Made by a program: the position numbers and the translations under genes
From: Doryteuthis pealeii
Lineage: Eukaryota > Mollusca > Cephalopoda > Myopsida > Loliginidae
Reading direction: 5' to 3'
Assembly: GCA_023376005.1 (NCBI GenBank)
Contig: CM042151.1
Coordinates: 80,014,917 to 80,078,916 of the forward strand
DNA length: 64,000 nucleotides
Notes under the pieces: model-generated
The model's input: only the letters and a program-made list of their open reading frames with translations
The model's database searches: none
Told to the model about the DNA's origin: nothing
Part shown: piece after piece, positions 11,191 through 22,854 of the stretch
How positions within the stretch are numbered: the stretch's first letter is position 1
Layout: every line of letters begins with the position of its first letter

Positions 11191-11826
11191 TAGATGTGAA
11201 ATGTATTACTGTTGTAGATTCTTTTTAAGTATGTAGTGTTCTGGTACTGGTGCAAAATGTTGCTGCTAGAGTCTTATCTAGCAATGGGAGTGGAATGTGC
11301 TGAATGAGTAGGATGTAGAAGCGCGAGGTGTAGTGTGATGTGTTGAGAGAGTAGAGCAATAATTGCTTATAAAAGTTACAGTCGGGGTGTGGTGGTTGGG
11401 TGTGTGTGGTTGTGGGTGGGGTGGTGTGTTTTTGACCGATGCACCGCGCATCAGAGCCCTTGGCAAAAAATAACTAAGATTACTAAGAAGAATAATGAAC
11501 CTTGATAGAATATGTAAGTAAATAAAAATAGATAAAACTTGGATAATAACCCTAACCAAGATCCAGAGATTCAAAGAAGAAAGTAAGTCTTATTAGATTC
11601 ACTTGTTAAAAAACATCCCAAACTACATTTATAATAAAACTGACACTATTTATTTTTTAAATACTCTGCCAAAGCTGTTGGTAGTCAGGTCGGTGGCTGA
11701 CCACCTTAGCCACCGAAACTTGTATTTACCACCGTTGGTAGCTAATTGAGGTTGGGTATCGTACATAGCATCAGCTCATGATTAAAAAAAAAAAACTTTA
11801 AAAAAAACTAAAAAAAAACAAAACTG
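11191..11826. other. Spacer with G/T-rich tract
   Basis: A GTGTG/GTGGTTGG-rich low-complexity tract occupies about 11,320-11,440. A 98-codon minus-strand frame across it is Pro/Thr/His-rich translation of that tract and is not supported as a gene. Confidence 0.45.
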
Positions 11827-12060
11827 TTGCTACAACCTATTGGCAATGAAATCCCCACACTTTGTTGGCGGGCCTTAGAATGTGCACCAACTGCATCTTA
11901 CTTGGTAAGATCCCAACCCCAAAACATTCATGGAATGACACTAAACTATATTGAAAGTTCCAGTTCTGCGATCTTGAGGAGAGTGGAGTCACCCTTTCAT
12001 TATCATTACTCCAGGTCGAACTCGTAACAGAGTTTGGGAGTACCTGATTAGCCACTACTA
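11827..12060 (+). repeat. Repeat C, partial copy
   Basis: This matches the middle of repeat C: GGCCTTAGAATGTGCACCAA, GGAATGACACTAAACTATA, TTCCAGTTCTG, then TCATTATCATTACTCC and a GTACCTGATTAG end. The 66- and 76-codon open frames here are products of the repeat. Confidence 0.5.
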
Positions 12061-12098
12061 AAGTCAAATAATCGGTTTGAAATAATGTTTAAATAAAT

Positions 12099-12312
12099 GG
12101 ACATATGACCTTTAGGCACCCTTTTGCATTGCTGATTCATTTTTGTTCATTTTACACCGTCAACATAGCCGTTGTTGTTAGGGTTAGTTTGTTATAAGTT
12201 TAAAAAAACTCTTAAAAATCGATTGTTAACAAAACCGGATGTTGAGGATGATAAATGAAAAATATAACTTATGAATCAGCAAAGCAAAGGGAGCCTAAAA
12301 CGTATATGGTCC
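12099..12312. mobile_element. 214-bp TIR element with 8-9 bp target duplication
   Basis: Left end GGACATATGACCTTTAGGC..GCTGATTCAT and right end ATGAATCAGC..GGAGCC..TATATGGTCC are inverted repeats over about 45 bp with mismatches. Flanks TAAATAAAT (12,090-12,098) and TAAATAATT (12,313-12,321) look like a target-site duplication of 8-9 bp, which would fit a hAT-type non-autonomous element. The interior has GTTAGGGTTAG (telomere-like) near 12,178. Confidence 0.5.
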
Positions 12313-12419
12313 TAAATAATTTTTGAAATTCCATTGATATCCAGTAGGTAAGGTTTACCTGTTTAAAATTGACCGAATATACATTTAATATACTGTACTT
12401 AATTAGAGACCTAAAGTGT

Positions 12420-13090
12420 TAAACTAACTTCAGCATAAAATAACCACGGAAGATTTCTTTGAAAAAAAAAGTTCTTCTTGGCAATTCAATTAAAAAAAAA
12501 GCAAGATAAAAAATTTGACATAAAGAATTAATATTATGACATTTTTTTTTAGCAGAATCATCAGCAATTCAATTTTTTTTTCTAAAATAAATCACATATA
12601 GAACTTATTAAAATCCTTTTGATAAATTGATCGTTCGACTCTTATCTTTATAGAAAAAAAATCGCTTTTTTTATTGCTTCATTTTTTCAGGATTCATAAA
12701 ATGAAATGGTGTGGGTAGACATTCGCAAAAAAAATATTTTCCCCTAATTATTTTGAGGAAAAAACCTAATTTAAACTTAATGCTTCATTCAAACTGGTGA
12801 ATAATATCGAAAATTTTCAGTGAAATTTGACTCATATTTGATTTTCATAATTAAAAAAAACAAGCCTCTAGGAACTTGTTTTTGTTATGTTAAATTTAAA
12901 TTGATTTTAATGGTGCCAAATGTAACCTTGTTTTCTTCATATCATTCATTATTCCGTAAGCTGAAATTTAACAAAGAAAATTCACCAGGAGTTTTTTTTT
13001 TTTTTTTTACTGTTTGTTCTTTTGAACTGGTACACAATTTTAAGATAATCATTGACCTTTTATTCAAGTTTCATTGTGTTAAATTATAGT
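12420..13090. repeat. Long AT-rich repeat, paralogous to 57,880-58,400
   Basis: The two segments share, in the same order and orientation, TTTCATAAAATGAAATG, TATTTTCCCCTAAT, GGTGAATAAT, TTTGACTC, AAGCCTCTAG and TTTAATGGTGC. Both precede a minus-strand splice-donor module (13.9 and 58.9 kb). This suggests a segmental duplication of ZNF upstream DNA rather than a transposon. The 89-codon ORF at 12,820-13,089 lies inside and is not supported as a gene. Confidence 0.5.
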
Positions 13091-13159
13091 GAGAGTCTTA
13101 CACTCGTCAGATTCGCCCGATACGAGTGGGACTATGAGTAAAAATCAACAGTCTACGCG

Positions 13160-13285
13160 AGATGCGGTTCATGCATTCTCCAAGATCAGCGAAGAGGTGA
13201 AAATGCAAATGCCTCCGTCCGAGATTTGAACGTGGTCACTGATCTTCAGATCATAACCAGTACACTAGCCGCGGTTTTAAATGGT
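13160..13285 (-). mobile_element. tRNA-derived SINE head or tRNA pseudogene
   Basis: On the minus strand, GGCTAGTGTACTGGTTATGA (A-box region) is followed by CACGTTCAAATCTCGG (B-box GTTCAAATC) at tRNA-like spacing. The 3' acceptor half and CCA-side pairing are not convincing, and a non-tRNA tail follows (GCATTTTCACCTCTTCGC), so this is read as a SINE, not a functional tRNA. Confidence 0.45.
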
Positions 13286-13883
13286 CAAGAACAAACAATA
13301 AGAACATGACCTGAAAAATTTTACATTTCATATCTATGTTTAATTGGGATATTTGGGATATTCTAGACATGTCACATGTCTAGACAAGTACACCCCCCCA
13401 AAAAAAACAAACAAAAACAAAACGAAAACAAAAAATACCCACCACCCACAAAAAATAATTTCTCATTAAACCAGACGAACAATATTAAGGGGTAGGGCTA
13501 ATTCATTTGAGAGAGAAGTACAAATGTTGTATCATAAAAATTTTCATCGATTTTAAAAATGTCCTTTTTTTATATTTCGTTTCGATATTTATCAAATATT
13601 TCTTTTAGTTAATAACTGTAACAGCAAATTGAATATTGAGGTAAGGTAAATAAACAGATTTTTATGACGCAAAATACTGAAAGTATTTGCGATAAAATAG
13701 CATGTTATTTTTTTAAATTTATTTATTTAAGAAATCGACAATTAAAAAGAACAAGTCAATTAATTACAATAATTATGAAACTACACTTCATGATAAAATA
13801 TAATTTTAAAACAATCAATTTTAAAAAAATGTTGTTATTTATCATTTATTTACGCCCTTACGTCTAATATCAATAATCGTCGC

Positions 13884-13920
13884 ACTAACCTTTGTTTGTC
13901 TTTCGTCTGATTTCCCGTAA
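13884..13920 (-). promoter_or_regulatory. Candidate splice donor of a 5' exon (module 2)
   Basis: On the minus strand the sequence reads CAGACGAAAGACAAACAAAG|GTTAGT. It resembles the modules at 45.0 kb (CAGACAAACGAAAACAAAAG) and 58.9 kb (CAGACAAAAGAAGATAGAAA). It lies about 4.3 kb upstream of the acceptor of the decayed ZNF exon at 9,577, so it could be that gene's first exon. Confidence 0.35.
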
Positions 13921-14319
13921 AAAAAATAACAAAAAAACCCCCAACAAAACAAAATCATTAATCCAACTAAAGTTTTATTAGTCCTAAAAGGCCGCAATTA
14001 GATCATTTCTTTTAAGCCACATTCTTTTGTATTGCATGTCAAACGGCAAATTATAAAAAAAACGTGTCAACTTGAGATTAAGGGATAATCATTCTTATCT
14101 TGTTGAGGTAAAATAAACAATATTTATTTACTATACTAATTTATTATTCATTTTTATTATCATCTATTTATTCTACCATATTATTATTGTTATTATCATT
14201 ATTACTTATTTATTTTTATTTATTCTATGATTCTATTTATTTGTCATTCATTTTATTTGTTACCTATTCATTTAAACATTGGTTCCATTTTAATAACTAT
14301 CTCTCTCTGGCGGAGGGAG

Positions 14320-14530
14320 GAGAGAGAGATAAAATGCACAAGGGACTCACAGTGGTGAAGAACATTTTCTTGTATAGTGTGTGGATTAATCATTTTCACG
14401 CAGTTTCAATCTTAAAGACATATGCGAGCTCACATCAGGAGAGAGACCCACACTTGTGAGTGTGTGGAGCAGGTTTTTCAAAGAGTTCAAAATCTCAAAA
14501 GACATGTGCGATAATGCTGAAGTTAATGTA
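14320..14530 (+). pseudogene. Truncated 3' end of ZNF-A, left-arm copy
   Basis: This is the plus-strand counterpart of the last two fingers of ZNF-A (39,024-39,235). Blocks include CATATGCGAGCTCACA, GGAGAGAGACCC, GTGTGGAGCAGG and GACATGTGCG. Homology stops at the outer edge of the palindrome, so only the C-terminal fingers are present. Single-base indels break the frame. This copy has an extra T in the GGTTTTTC run relative to the right arm, and that T restores the expected finger phase missing there. Confidence 0.75.
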
Positions 14531-15904
14531 CGTTGTAAGAGTACGCTGCCTTTTAGACTTTTGCTGATACTAAAATGCATATCTTGACACAGTAAAGTTA
14601 GAAACTTGATTATGCATGGTCTGTATAAATTTTCAGGTGATTCAAACTTCAAACGTAAGCACTTGACAAAAATCATTTTATACCATGTTTGGCAGAGAGC
14701 AATTTTTTTTCTTTTACAATAATGTAAATAAATAGCATCAACTTACACTATTTGATTATACAGAGTTGTGCAAAAATTATTTAAAAAAAGAAAAAAATTG
14801 ATACAACTTAGTTTTTTTTAAAGAAACACTTAAATTTATTATTAAGGCTTTGGTAACACCAGGTGTCCATATAGGGTCTAAACTAGACTATTTTGTGCTT
14901 GAATCAAACAACATGAATGTCAATCTCTTGTCATGAGCAAGATATTTTATCAATTTTGACATTATTTGCTGAACAATGTGTTCACATTGCTTTTTTTTTA
15001 GCTATTTTTCTGCCATTTTTAGAAAATTTATTTTGGTGCTTCAGTGTAGTCTTCCAGTAAATTTCTTTTTCATTAAAAGAATTCTTAAAACCCAAAATAA
15101 ATATAGCAAACTTATGAATACAGGTGAATAAGTGAAAACTTTTAATATTTCAATTACATTGATTCTTAATAGATGGTATTAGCTCTCCTCTCAAATGAAT
15201 AATTTTAAATCAGGTAGATCTCATGGAAAGAATTATATAAAATAGTTTTTATTTTTGTTTTCCCCGTGGGAACCAAGTTTTTCAAAGGAAAACACATTAT
15301 TCAGCAAGTCCAAACTTTTAAAGAATAATCTTTGAATTTTACTTAATCCTCAAACGTTTCTTTTATCCCTATACATGGTTTTCCTGAAAATAAGACTTCC
15401 AGCAAAAGTAAGACCTTGCAGGGTTTTCGATGATTTTGATATAAGATCCCCTTAAAATAAGTCCTTTGAGAGTACAGGCGAGGGACCAAAAGAATAGCAT
15501 TCTTCACAATTACATCATGCACAACAAACACTCAACATCCCCAAAATAATTCTTAGTGTTTTATTTGGTGTAAAATTTTACCTGTCTTATTTTTGGGGGG
15601 AAACACAGTGTTATGGACTGAAATTGTTGATTATTTGAATATAGAGATTTTGGATACAAATTTATTTTTTAATGTGTAATATAGATACTGTATATCTGGG
15701 TCAGAACTGTGTCATACATGAGAGCTTGTTTAGTAAAACAAAAATCATTAAATTGAGACTCACAGGACTATTTAATTTTTTCAGTGCTTAGGCATTCTTG
15801 TATCCTGCATTAAAAAATTTAAAGAAATGAAATATAGAATTATTATTTAATTAGAAATACTATCCTCTTCTGTAGATTTTATAAATTATTATTGGGTTAC
15901 ATAA

Positions 15905-16390
15905 TTGTTAGTCTAACACTTATGTACCATTAGTGTGAAACCAAAATGGCTGTTATAAGAGTTGCACGGGTGGCTTGAAGGATTGACGTGACATGGCTTG
16001 ACTCAATCCTGACTATTCTGGTGGTATGTCAGAATGGTGGAGAGCCCTCCTCGTGGTTTAGATTAGAAAAGAAAGTTTATTTATCAGCCCTGGCGGGGAA
16101 GTCGGCTTAGGCACGTTGCCCAATATCTCACAGCTGTGCACAGTAGTTCTGGTGGGGGATTTCAGAATAAAATTGACTAAAGCAATCGAAAGTCTTGGGT
16201 TATTATTCTAACTACCATGGACCCAGGGCTTAATGATATGAGAAATCCCAATGGAAGCAGAACTGATGTCTCCAGCAAAGTCCGACACTAGAAGAACATA
16301 AGTTACCAAAGATTGATCAGAAGTAAGAATAAAGAGAGTATACAAACATATACATTTAATTGGTATACACATTATGATGAGAAAACAAGC
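15905..16390 (+). repeat. LTR-like unit, copy 1 (left arm)
   Basis: This is about 480 bp with AAATGGCTGTTATAAG, CTTGAAGGATTGACG, GTGGTTTAGATTAG, AATCGAAAGTCTTGGGTTAT and GAAATCCCAATGGAAGCAGA. A diverged direct copy lies at 17,350-17,850, about 1.44 kb away, and both are mirrored in the right arm. The layout (short conserved start, poly-A-like region, direct orientation) suggests LTRs of a short non-coding retroelement, but no primer site or coding region is recognised between them. Confidence 0.4.
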
Positions 16391-17349
16391 TTTCCTGATT
16401 AAAATTAATTACATGATTTATTAATACCATATATATGGCCTATAGATACATAGGCTTATAAGTGCCTAATTTGGGTAAGGCCATTTTTTAAATAAACAGG
16501 TTTTAAAACTATAAATATCACATAAAGGGATTTTGTGTGACATTCACGGCCCTTTCAAGTATCAGGTCAATTTTTTAAAGTTTATAGTATTTCAGATCCT
16601 TATTAAATCCATATTCTACATATAAAAACCTTAATAGGTTTTGTTTCAGATATAGGTTGTTTATTTACGATGAAGAATTAAGTATATCTAGTTTAACTTT
16701 ATTCTATTAATAATAGAGATGTCTGTATTTCTGTCGTAACAAAAACTACATCATAGATCTACATCACAGCTTAATGTCACGAATATTCTATGCCTACATA
16801 CTATCCAAAATTTGAGTAAGCAATTTTAAAAAATTGTTTTGTTACTCTCGTCCTTTTTTTGTTTATTTACAGTACAAGAAGTTAACTAAAAAAGTTTACA
16901 AATAGTAAATACTACGATTTTGTAAAAATTGATTGTGGAAAATATTCAAAATAATTGTTTGATTATTATATGCACGCAACATTTTATTGAGAGGGACTGG
17001 GCTCAGTTTTTCAATTTCAATTGTTTTTTTTTGTTTTTTTACTTTTTTAATAAATATGAGGATTTTGCTTCTATGATACAAACCCCTGAACAATTGAATT
17101 TTTAACTCCCGCACCCTCTGCTAGCAATGTCTTTCATTCAAAATTTATTTTTACAGACTGCCCAGAAGGCGTTTTCTGTTGCTAGTTTATATTAAGATTT
17201 TGAAGAAAGGTTAGGCATGTCACTTACTTTTTCTTTCGACTGGTATTATTATATATGAATACAGGTAAGTACTTACTGTTTATACATTGTTACCTTAGAA
17301 AAGGAGTTGTTGTTGTTGTGTTGAAGTGATTGGTCATATGTTTATATTG

Positions 17350-17850
17350 TTACATAATTTTAGATGCTATATATTTATGGCAGATAAGTGTAGAAATCAA
17401 AATGGCCATTAAAGCTACAGCCCACAGCCTTGAAGGATGAGTGACAAGGCTTGACCTCACTCTCACTTGTCTTCCGGGGATAAATCGTGAAACCGGAAGG
17501 CATAGAGGACCCTGTCTTCCGGTTTAGATAGTAAGTAAGTTTCAGAGTTAGGCAAGTAGGAGCCAAGCTGTAGGATGTGAGCAGATGTCTGGTTGTGGGA
17601 TTTTACAAAAAAAGTAAATATCAAAGTAATCGAAGTCTTGGTGTTTTATTACTAAAAACAACATGACACAGGTCTTCTGATAAGGAGAATCCTAACAGAA
17701 ACAGACCCGAAGTCCAAGAAAGTCCAGACCTTAGAAGAGCGCAGACCAAGATAGATGTAGAAGGATAGACCCAAAGCCGGCAGAGAAAAAGACACTAGAA
17801 GTAAGAAAGTAAGAAAGGGTATACAACAATATTATCAGAGGATGTTTGCA
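17350..17850 (+). repeat. LTR-like unit, copy 2 (left arm)
   Basis: This is a direct, diverged copy of 15,905-16,390: AAATGGCCATTAAAGC, CTTGAAGGATGAGTGAC, CGGTTTAGATAG, AATCGAAGTCTTGGTGTTT and GAGAATCCTAACAGAAACAGA. A short internal inverted pair (CTTCCGGGGATAAATCG..CCGGAAGGC and TCTTCCGGTTTAG) is conserved in both arms. A 54.5-kb segment has a similar style of sequence (AAAACAAGTCC, GAAGTCAAGTC) but low identity. Confidence 0.4.
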
Positions 17851-18059
17851 GTTGTAATTAAGGGTCAACTGCAGCAACTAGAACTACCTTGTTAGTAACC
17901 GCAAATCTGAACCTTAAAAATACAGGCATGAGTTTTCTGGAGAGTATATCAGCAGCCAAATATGAAACAATCAATAAAGAGAGGATGAACAACCAAACAA
18001 GACAGATGTAAAGTGAACAATTCAAATGTCAGAGGATGAGGATATAACTCATATTCATT

Positions 18060-18310
18060 CTCCTATCATATAGTTGTTACTTCCTATGATTTTCCCACCC
18101 TAATTGCCCTTATGGCAAGCCCCAACCCTTTTTTATCATATGGATGCTAGAAGGCGTGGTGCGGGTCTACAATGTCTGGGAATGACCGTTACTCTATCTG
18201 ATGGTGCGGTTCAGTTTTGGAGGTTTGGGGAATGTGGAGCATCCCCCTTCATCACCATTGCTCCTGGTCCACGTCTGAACCCGGAGTGGTAGTACCTGTT
18301 TAGGGTCCAT
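18060..18310 (+). repeat. Repeat C (left arm)
   Basis: Copy with GGCAAGCCCCAACCC, TATGGATGCTAGAAGG, TCATCACCATTGCTCC and GGTAGTACCTGTTTAGGG. It is flanked by TTTATCGGCATTAAATGACC on the right, also part of the unit. The 62-codon ORF at 18,104-18,292 is internal to this repeat. Confidence 0.6.
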
Positions 18311-19304
18311 CTATGGGGTTATAGAAAAATGTATTCTAAAAAAGAATTGTATTATCCAATTAAGAATTGTTTATTTCCACAACTTTATCGGCATTAAATG
18401 ACCGCACTGAGTTGATAGCCATAAACAAAACAAACCACCAAATCGTACTTCTATCTTCTATTATGGTACTGTTGAGCGAGAGGGGGGGGCTCTCTGTCCA
18501 ACTGTCATATTTCTAACTTTGGTCCTGGTGCCTGTTCTAAAAAGTGATGAAATTTTAATTTTTCATGGAAAATTGGAACACCATCTCAGCCCTGTTTGTA
18601 GAATGCAACTCAATTTACTAGCAGATTGTTTAGAGTAACTAAAACTCTTGGGGTGAGGCAAGGTGTATGATGAACCCCAGAACAATCAATTTGGTCACAC
18701 AGTAGATATTAGGTCCTTGCATTGGTGGGTAACATGTGTCTTTCACATCCTTCACAGGTTGACCAGAAATGAAATCACAGGATATGATAATTCTGCTGAG
18801 TAACTTAGAAATCTAATATTAATACTCATGTTCCTTAGATTGTAATGAACTACTATCATTTTGCAACACCCGCTGGTTAAAAATGGGATTGTCCAATCAT
18901 CCAAGATTGGAATGGAAAAATGTAAATCTGAACCATCTATTTGCTTATCCACCAATTCTTATTCTTGTGATTTTTATCACGTAGTTAAATAATGGACATC
19001 TGTTTTTATGATAAAGAAAATGGAAGAAAAAGGAAATGCTACACAAGAATCATTTATTCTGACTTCTTGTTTCTTGTTGTGTTCTATCTGGCCGTGAGAT
19101 GGATTCTGTGTGTTGTTGTTGTCGGGTGTGTGGGTCTATTTGACGGGGAGATGAATTTGTGTCATTGTTTGAATTTCTTTCAGTCTTTTATAATTCCGTA
19201 GGTGGATCAAAAGTATGTTATATTTTAGGCGTGGATGTAGTACTTAAAGCATCACTAATCCAGCCAAGTCGAAACTCTGACTTTGTGTAAATATTTGTTT
19301 TAAN

Positions 19305-19314
19305 NNNNNNNNNA
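19305..19314. other. Assembly gap (10 N)
   Basis: Ten undetermined bases interrupt the left arm exactly where a tandem repeat begins. The mirrored right-arm sequence near 34,170-34,185 reads straight through (TTAAGGAAAAGACATTAAAAC), showing what would lie in the gap if the arms were equal. Confidence 0.95.
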
Positions 19315-19440
19315 TTGTCTTTCCTTAAGTTTAGGAAAAGGACTGTGTTGTGTGTTTGTTTAATTTCTTTCCTTAAGTTTGGAAAAGGAAATGTTATGTG
19401 TGTTCCATTTTAATCTATTTTCCCAAGTTTGAGAAAAGAA
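19315..19440. repeat. Short tandem repeat, about 57-bp period (left arm)
   Basis: Three units each carry TTTCCTTAAGTTT-GGAAAAGGA followed by a GTGTGTTTG/GTGTGTTCC and TTTAATTT spacer. Each core is itself a short imperfect palindrome (CTTTTCC..GGAAAAG). Right-arm counterpart: 34,030-34,180. Confidence 0.6.
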
Positions 19441-20034
19441 ATGTGTTTTTCCTTTATTGGGTGTTAAGAATATAGAATTTTTTATTCTATAAGTGAACAA
19501 ACATGTGTCAGTGCACCAACTATAACAATTACTACCTAAGCACAGCAGTACCTTCCATGGCTTGAACTGTTTGATATATTGCTGCCAAACTAGTATGTAA
19601 CCAAAATATTGCAAAATTTTTACTCATCCTAGAGTAAGTGTAGATAAAAAACTCTTCTAATTTAGCCATGCTCACTTTAACAATTGTATAAGACCTAACA
19701 CATCAGTCCTGTGATTCTGGAAGAAGGGTATTTAATGAGGTTAATGCTACCAGATACAATATACACCTAAGAAAGACAAGACAAAACAATAATTCCACCA
19801 GAATCAGTGCATGCAAAGGAGGGTAAAAAGGGCCAATTTACAGTAGGCATCCAATCAAATGGAGAACATATATTAACATAAAATTACCCAAATATTATGT
19901 GACAGAACATATTATGCACCTCTTCAGGTGCATTTGTATTTAGTTCATGTAATGAATAAATTAAAAAGGCTGATGAAATAATTGAGAATGCAGGTAAAAA
20001 GATTTGAAACAGTAGATCAGATTTCGATATGATC

Positions 20035-20200
20035 AATAATCTGTCTAAAGCAGTCCATGCCTTCCTATGCATATATTACATTGATTTCTGTTAGAGAGAG
20101 ATATTACCCCTAGTAGTGAACTTGTCTGCTAGTGAGAAACTTAACATTACAAATCTTGAAAGCAGCAACACACAAAAAGCAGCTGTACAACCACTTAACC
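20035..20200 (-). pseudogene. Non-LTR reverse transcriptase fragment (left arm)
   Basis: This is the reverse-complement copy of 33,300-33,500. On the minus strand the GKAWTALDRLLIISKSDLLFQ segment is readable at about 20,060-20,000, while the YLGGNISSTE part is broken by indels. It belongs to the RT/post-RT region of a non-LTR retrotransposon and is inactive. Confidence 0.6.
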
Positions 20201-20924
20201 CTCATCTCTCAAACTATCTAAGACCACAAAAAAACAAGAATGCTGGACTGCATGCCTGGACAATAGTCTGAATCTGAAATTAGAATTAAAAAGTTATTCA
20301 CAAAACAAATATTCATATGAAAAAATACATGATAGTATTTTTTTTTTTTTTTCACATTCTAGAACGTCAAACTTCATAAGAATCATAACACAATACAATA
20401 TTACAACTAAGAAAGACCAAAATTAAAATAGATTAATACAATTTATTGTCGCACCTGCCAACAAACATCCTGAAATGACAAATTTTCACTGTTTTTTTCG
20501 TCATGCCAATAGCAGAAGTCATAATTAGTTCATAGTTTTCACTTCGCTAAAGTGGTTTCATGGCTATTTAATCCCTGATGAGTGCGAATAAATTGATGAA
20601 ACTTCTGTTCCTGGGACTGTGGGATGCATTTTGGGCTGGATAGTACGAACTTAGCCTTTGCCTTGTCTCCATCTGGCAATGAAATTGCTTCAAACCACTT
20701 TAATTTTGCTTTTATGATTTTAATGGAATTAACAACATCTCTTTAGTCAACCAAGTCTGCTTGCTGATCGGCAAACAAGATAGTAACTGTATTTTTATCC
20801 TCATCAAATCCTGTTCTATAGTAATAAGATTTATATACATCGCATCAACTGAAATCACCTCAACCTGTCATCATCGAAGTAAACATGACATTTTTCAACT
20901 GTAGCTCAGTACAAAGTGAAACAA

Positions 20925-21180
20925 TAATGTTTTGCCTATTCCAGTGACGAGGAGTGAAATCTGTAGTAAGAGTGGCCTCAAAGAACAGTCAACAGAATAG
21001 GGATACCATGCTCGTCATTGAAGTGGAACATTGTATGAGGAGAAACAGTGACTGTGGGAAAGTAGATCCCGGTGACCACAGAGGAACCAGCTTCATTTTG
21101 ATGTATGTATACCATGTTCCTTGATGTTGTAATTATTAACTGGTCCAAACAAATGCATTACTTTTTGACACGCTCTCCAA
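20925..21180 (+). pseudogene. Mariner-like transposase C-terminal fragment (left arm)
   Basis: On the plus strand, TTTTGCCTATTCCAGTGACG encodes FAYSSDEE, the start of the conserved C-terminal segment of mariner transposases; indels then break the frame. The terminal CATTACTTTTTGACACGC near 21,160 may be the element's end. The better-preserved mirror copy is at 32,329-32,575. No DDD catalytic domain is present. Confidence 0.5.
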
Positions 21181-21399
21181 TATTATGAAAATTGAAGGGA
21201 CACCTTTTCGGTTAAACTGGCTGCTAAGCTACATACAGGTATAGGGTAAATAATTGGATATTTGGATCTACAATCCTTTTGCCTTAAAATACCAAATTTC
21301 AGAAATGATGACGTATGGAATGTTTTTTTTTTAAATCATCTAAAAAACACTGAGATTCTGCGACACCGACACAGAGGCCCACAAAATAGGAAATTTTAA

Positions 21400-22560
21400 C
21401 CCTCGCAAATCGGAAGCGGTTAAGGTTTAACACTAAATTAATTTGGCACACTTTCCTAACTCATGGAAGGAAACATTTGTGCAAATTCAAGTAATTCGGT
21501 GTCGGTGGGTGCAGATTTCAACTTTAACAGGGCCCCAAGAATTTTGTTTTAAGTACAAAAAAATATAAGCTTTTATTTCTTTATTTTTTAAATTAAAATT
21601 AAAATAAACTTCATTCTGAAAAAAAAAAATTGAAATATGATTTCAGATAAATACAAAACTGCGAGTTTACTAAATAAATACAGTTCACTGTAAATGGTAT
21701 TTTTTTATTCAAAATACTCCTTTTTACAATCTGAATTGATAAAATATTTTTTTCTTTCAAAGTCGCTGAAAATTTCATAAAAGAGACAATTCCCTGACTT
21801 GTTGGTTCTAAAAAAAAATAAATTTAAAAATTAAAAAAAAAACACATTAATTACTTTCCTGATCAAAAGTGCCCACTGACCTATATAAATGTAAACATTA
21901 AAACACAAACACAGCACTTTCTCGCATGAATTTTTATAAAGTACAATATACTTTAAAATTCTTTAGAGAAAGCAATTTGCCAACGGAATGAAAGTCATTT
22001 GAACCCTCCTAAATAAAGCATTCAATTTCATTATGCGCCGTACAAACAAGGTACCCCACAGTCTCAACGGGTCGTCTGGTAATACCCATTTTCAACTACA
22101 CTACGCCCATAATGTCGCGATAGGAAGAGACAGGAGTTGGAAAAAAAGCTTTCGTTATTTTTGTACATTTAAAAATTGCTGGAAAACGGATTTTTTAAAG
22201 TTAGGTTGAAATAAAATCTTAGAAATTAGCACTCTGCCAAAAATCCAAAAACAAAAACAATGAGGTAATAATGTATTGTTATGTATAACAATTGTGTGAA
22301 ATCTCTTCTTGGCGTCATTCATGGTAAGGTCTCGTTTCGGTCATCGCTACAGTTAGCAGCAGAAGTAGAAAAACAAAACCAATTGCATTGTTTTATTATT
22401 ATTATAAAGAAAATAAAAGATATAATAAAGGAAGTGAAACAAGGACCGTAGAAGACATGAATAAGCAAGGAAGACTGAACCCTAGCCTAAATTAAAAAAT
22501 ATAGACGGAGAAAACGGAAATAATCAACCGAACGACGAACGAACGAACGAACGAAATTAG
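21400..22560. other. AT-rich stretch with (ACGA)n (left arm)
   Basis: No gene is recognised. An inverted pair TGCGACACCGACACAGAGG (21,360) / CGGTGTCGGTGGGTGCAG (21,500) suggests a small inverted-repeat element. A GAAC/ACGA tetranucleotide run is at about 22,530-22,556, mirrored by (TTCG)n at 30,942-30,968. A (GT)n run is at about 22,690-22,720. Confidence 0.4.
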
Positions 22561-22854
22561 TTGCGAAACATTATGGAAAAAAGTGCTGTCAAGATTTTTC
22601 TTCTATTGAAAACTAATGATTGTTTTATTTGGTTATTAATTGCTATTTCTAGTTTCTGGTTTCGATTTCTTGACACGATCCCCACTTGTGTGTGGTGTGT
22701 GTGTGTGTGTGTGTGTGTGATTTGGCTATTGTGGTTATCTTGTCCTGTTAGTGTTTTAGATCAGTCCAATCCTTCCACTTACAAAAGCTGAGTTGGAAAA
22801 ATGGAAAAGGAGGACATCATTGGGAAAGTCACTGTCCAACAGATGGCAGTAAAA

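Noticed and set aside
20925..21180. Active mariner transposase gene
   Set aside because: Only the C-terminal segment is present, with stops and no catalytic residues in either arm.
22530..22560. CRISPR-like or regulatory direct repeats
   Set aside because: Simple tetranucleotide (ACGA) microsatellite; no spacers or associated genes, and the genome is eukaryotic.
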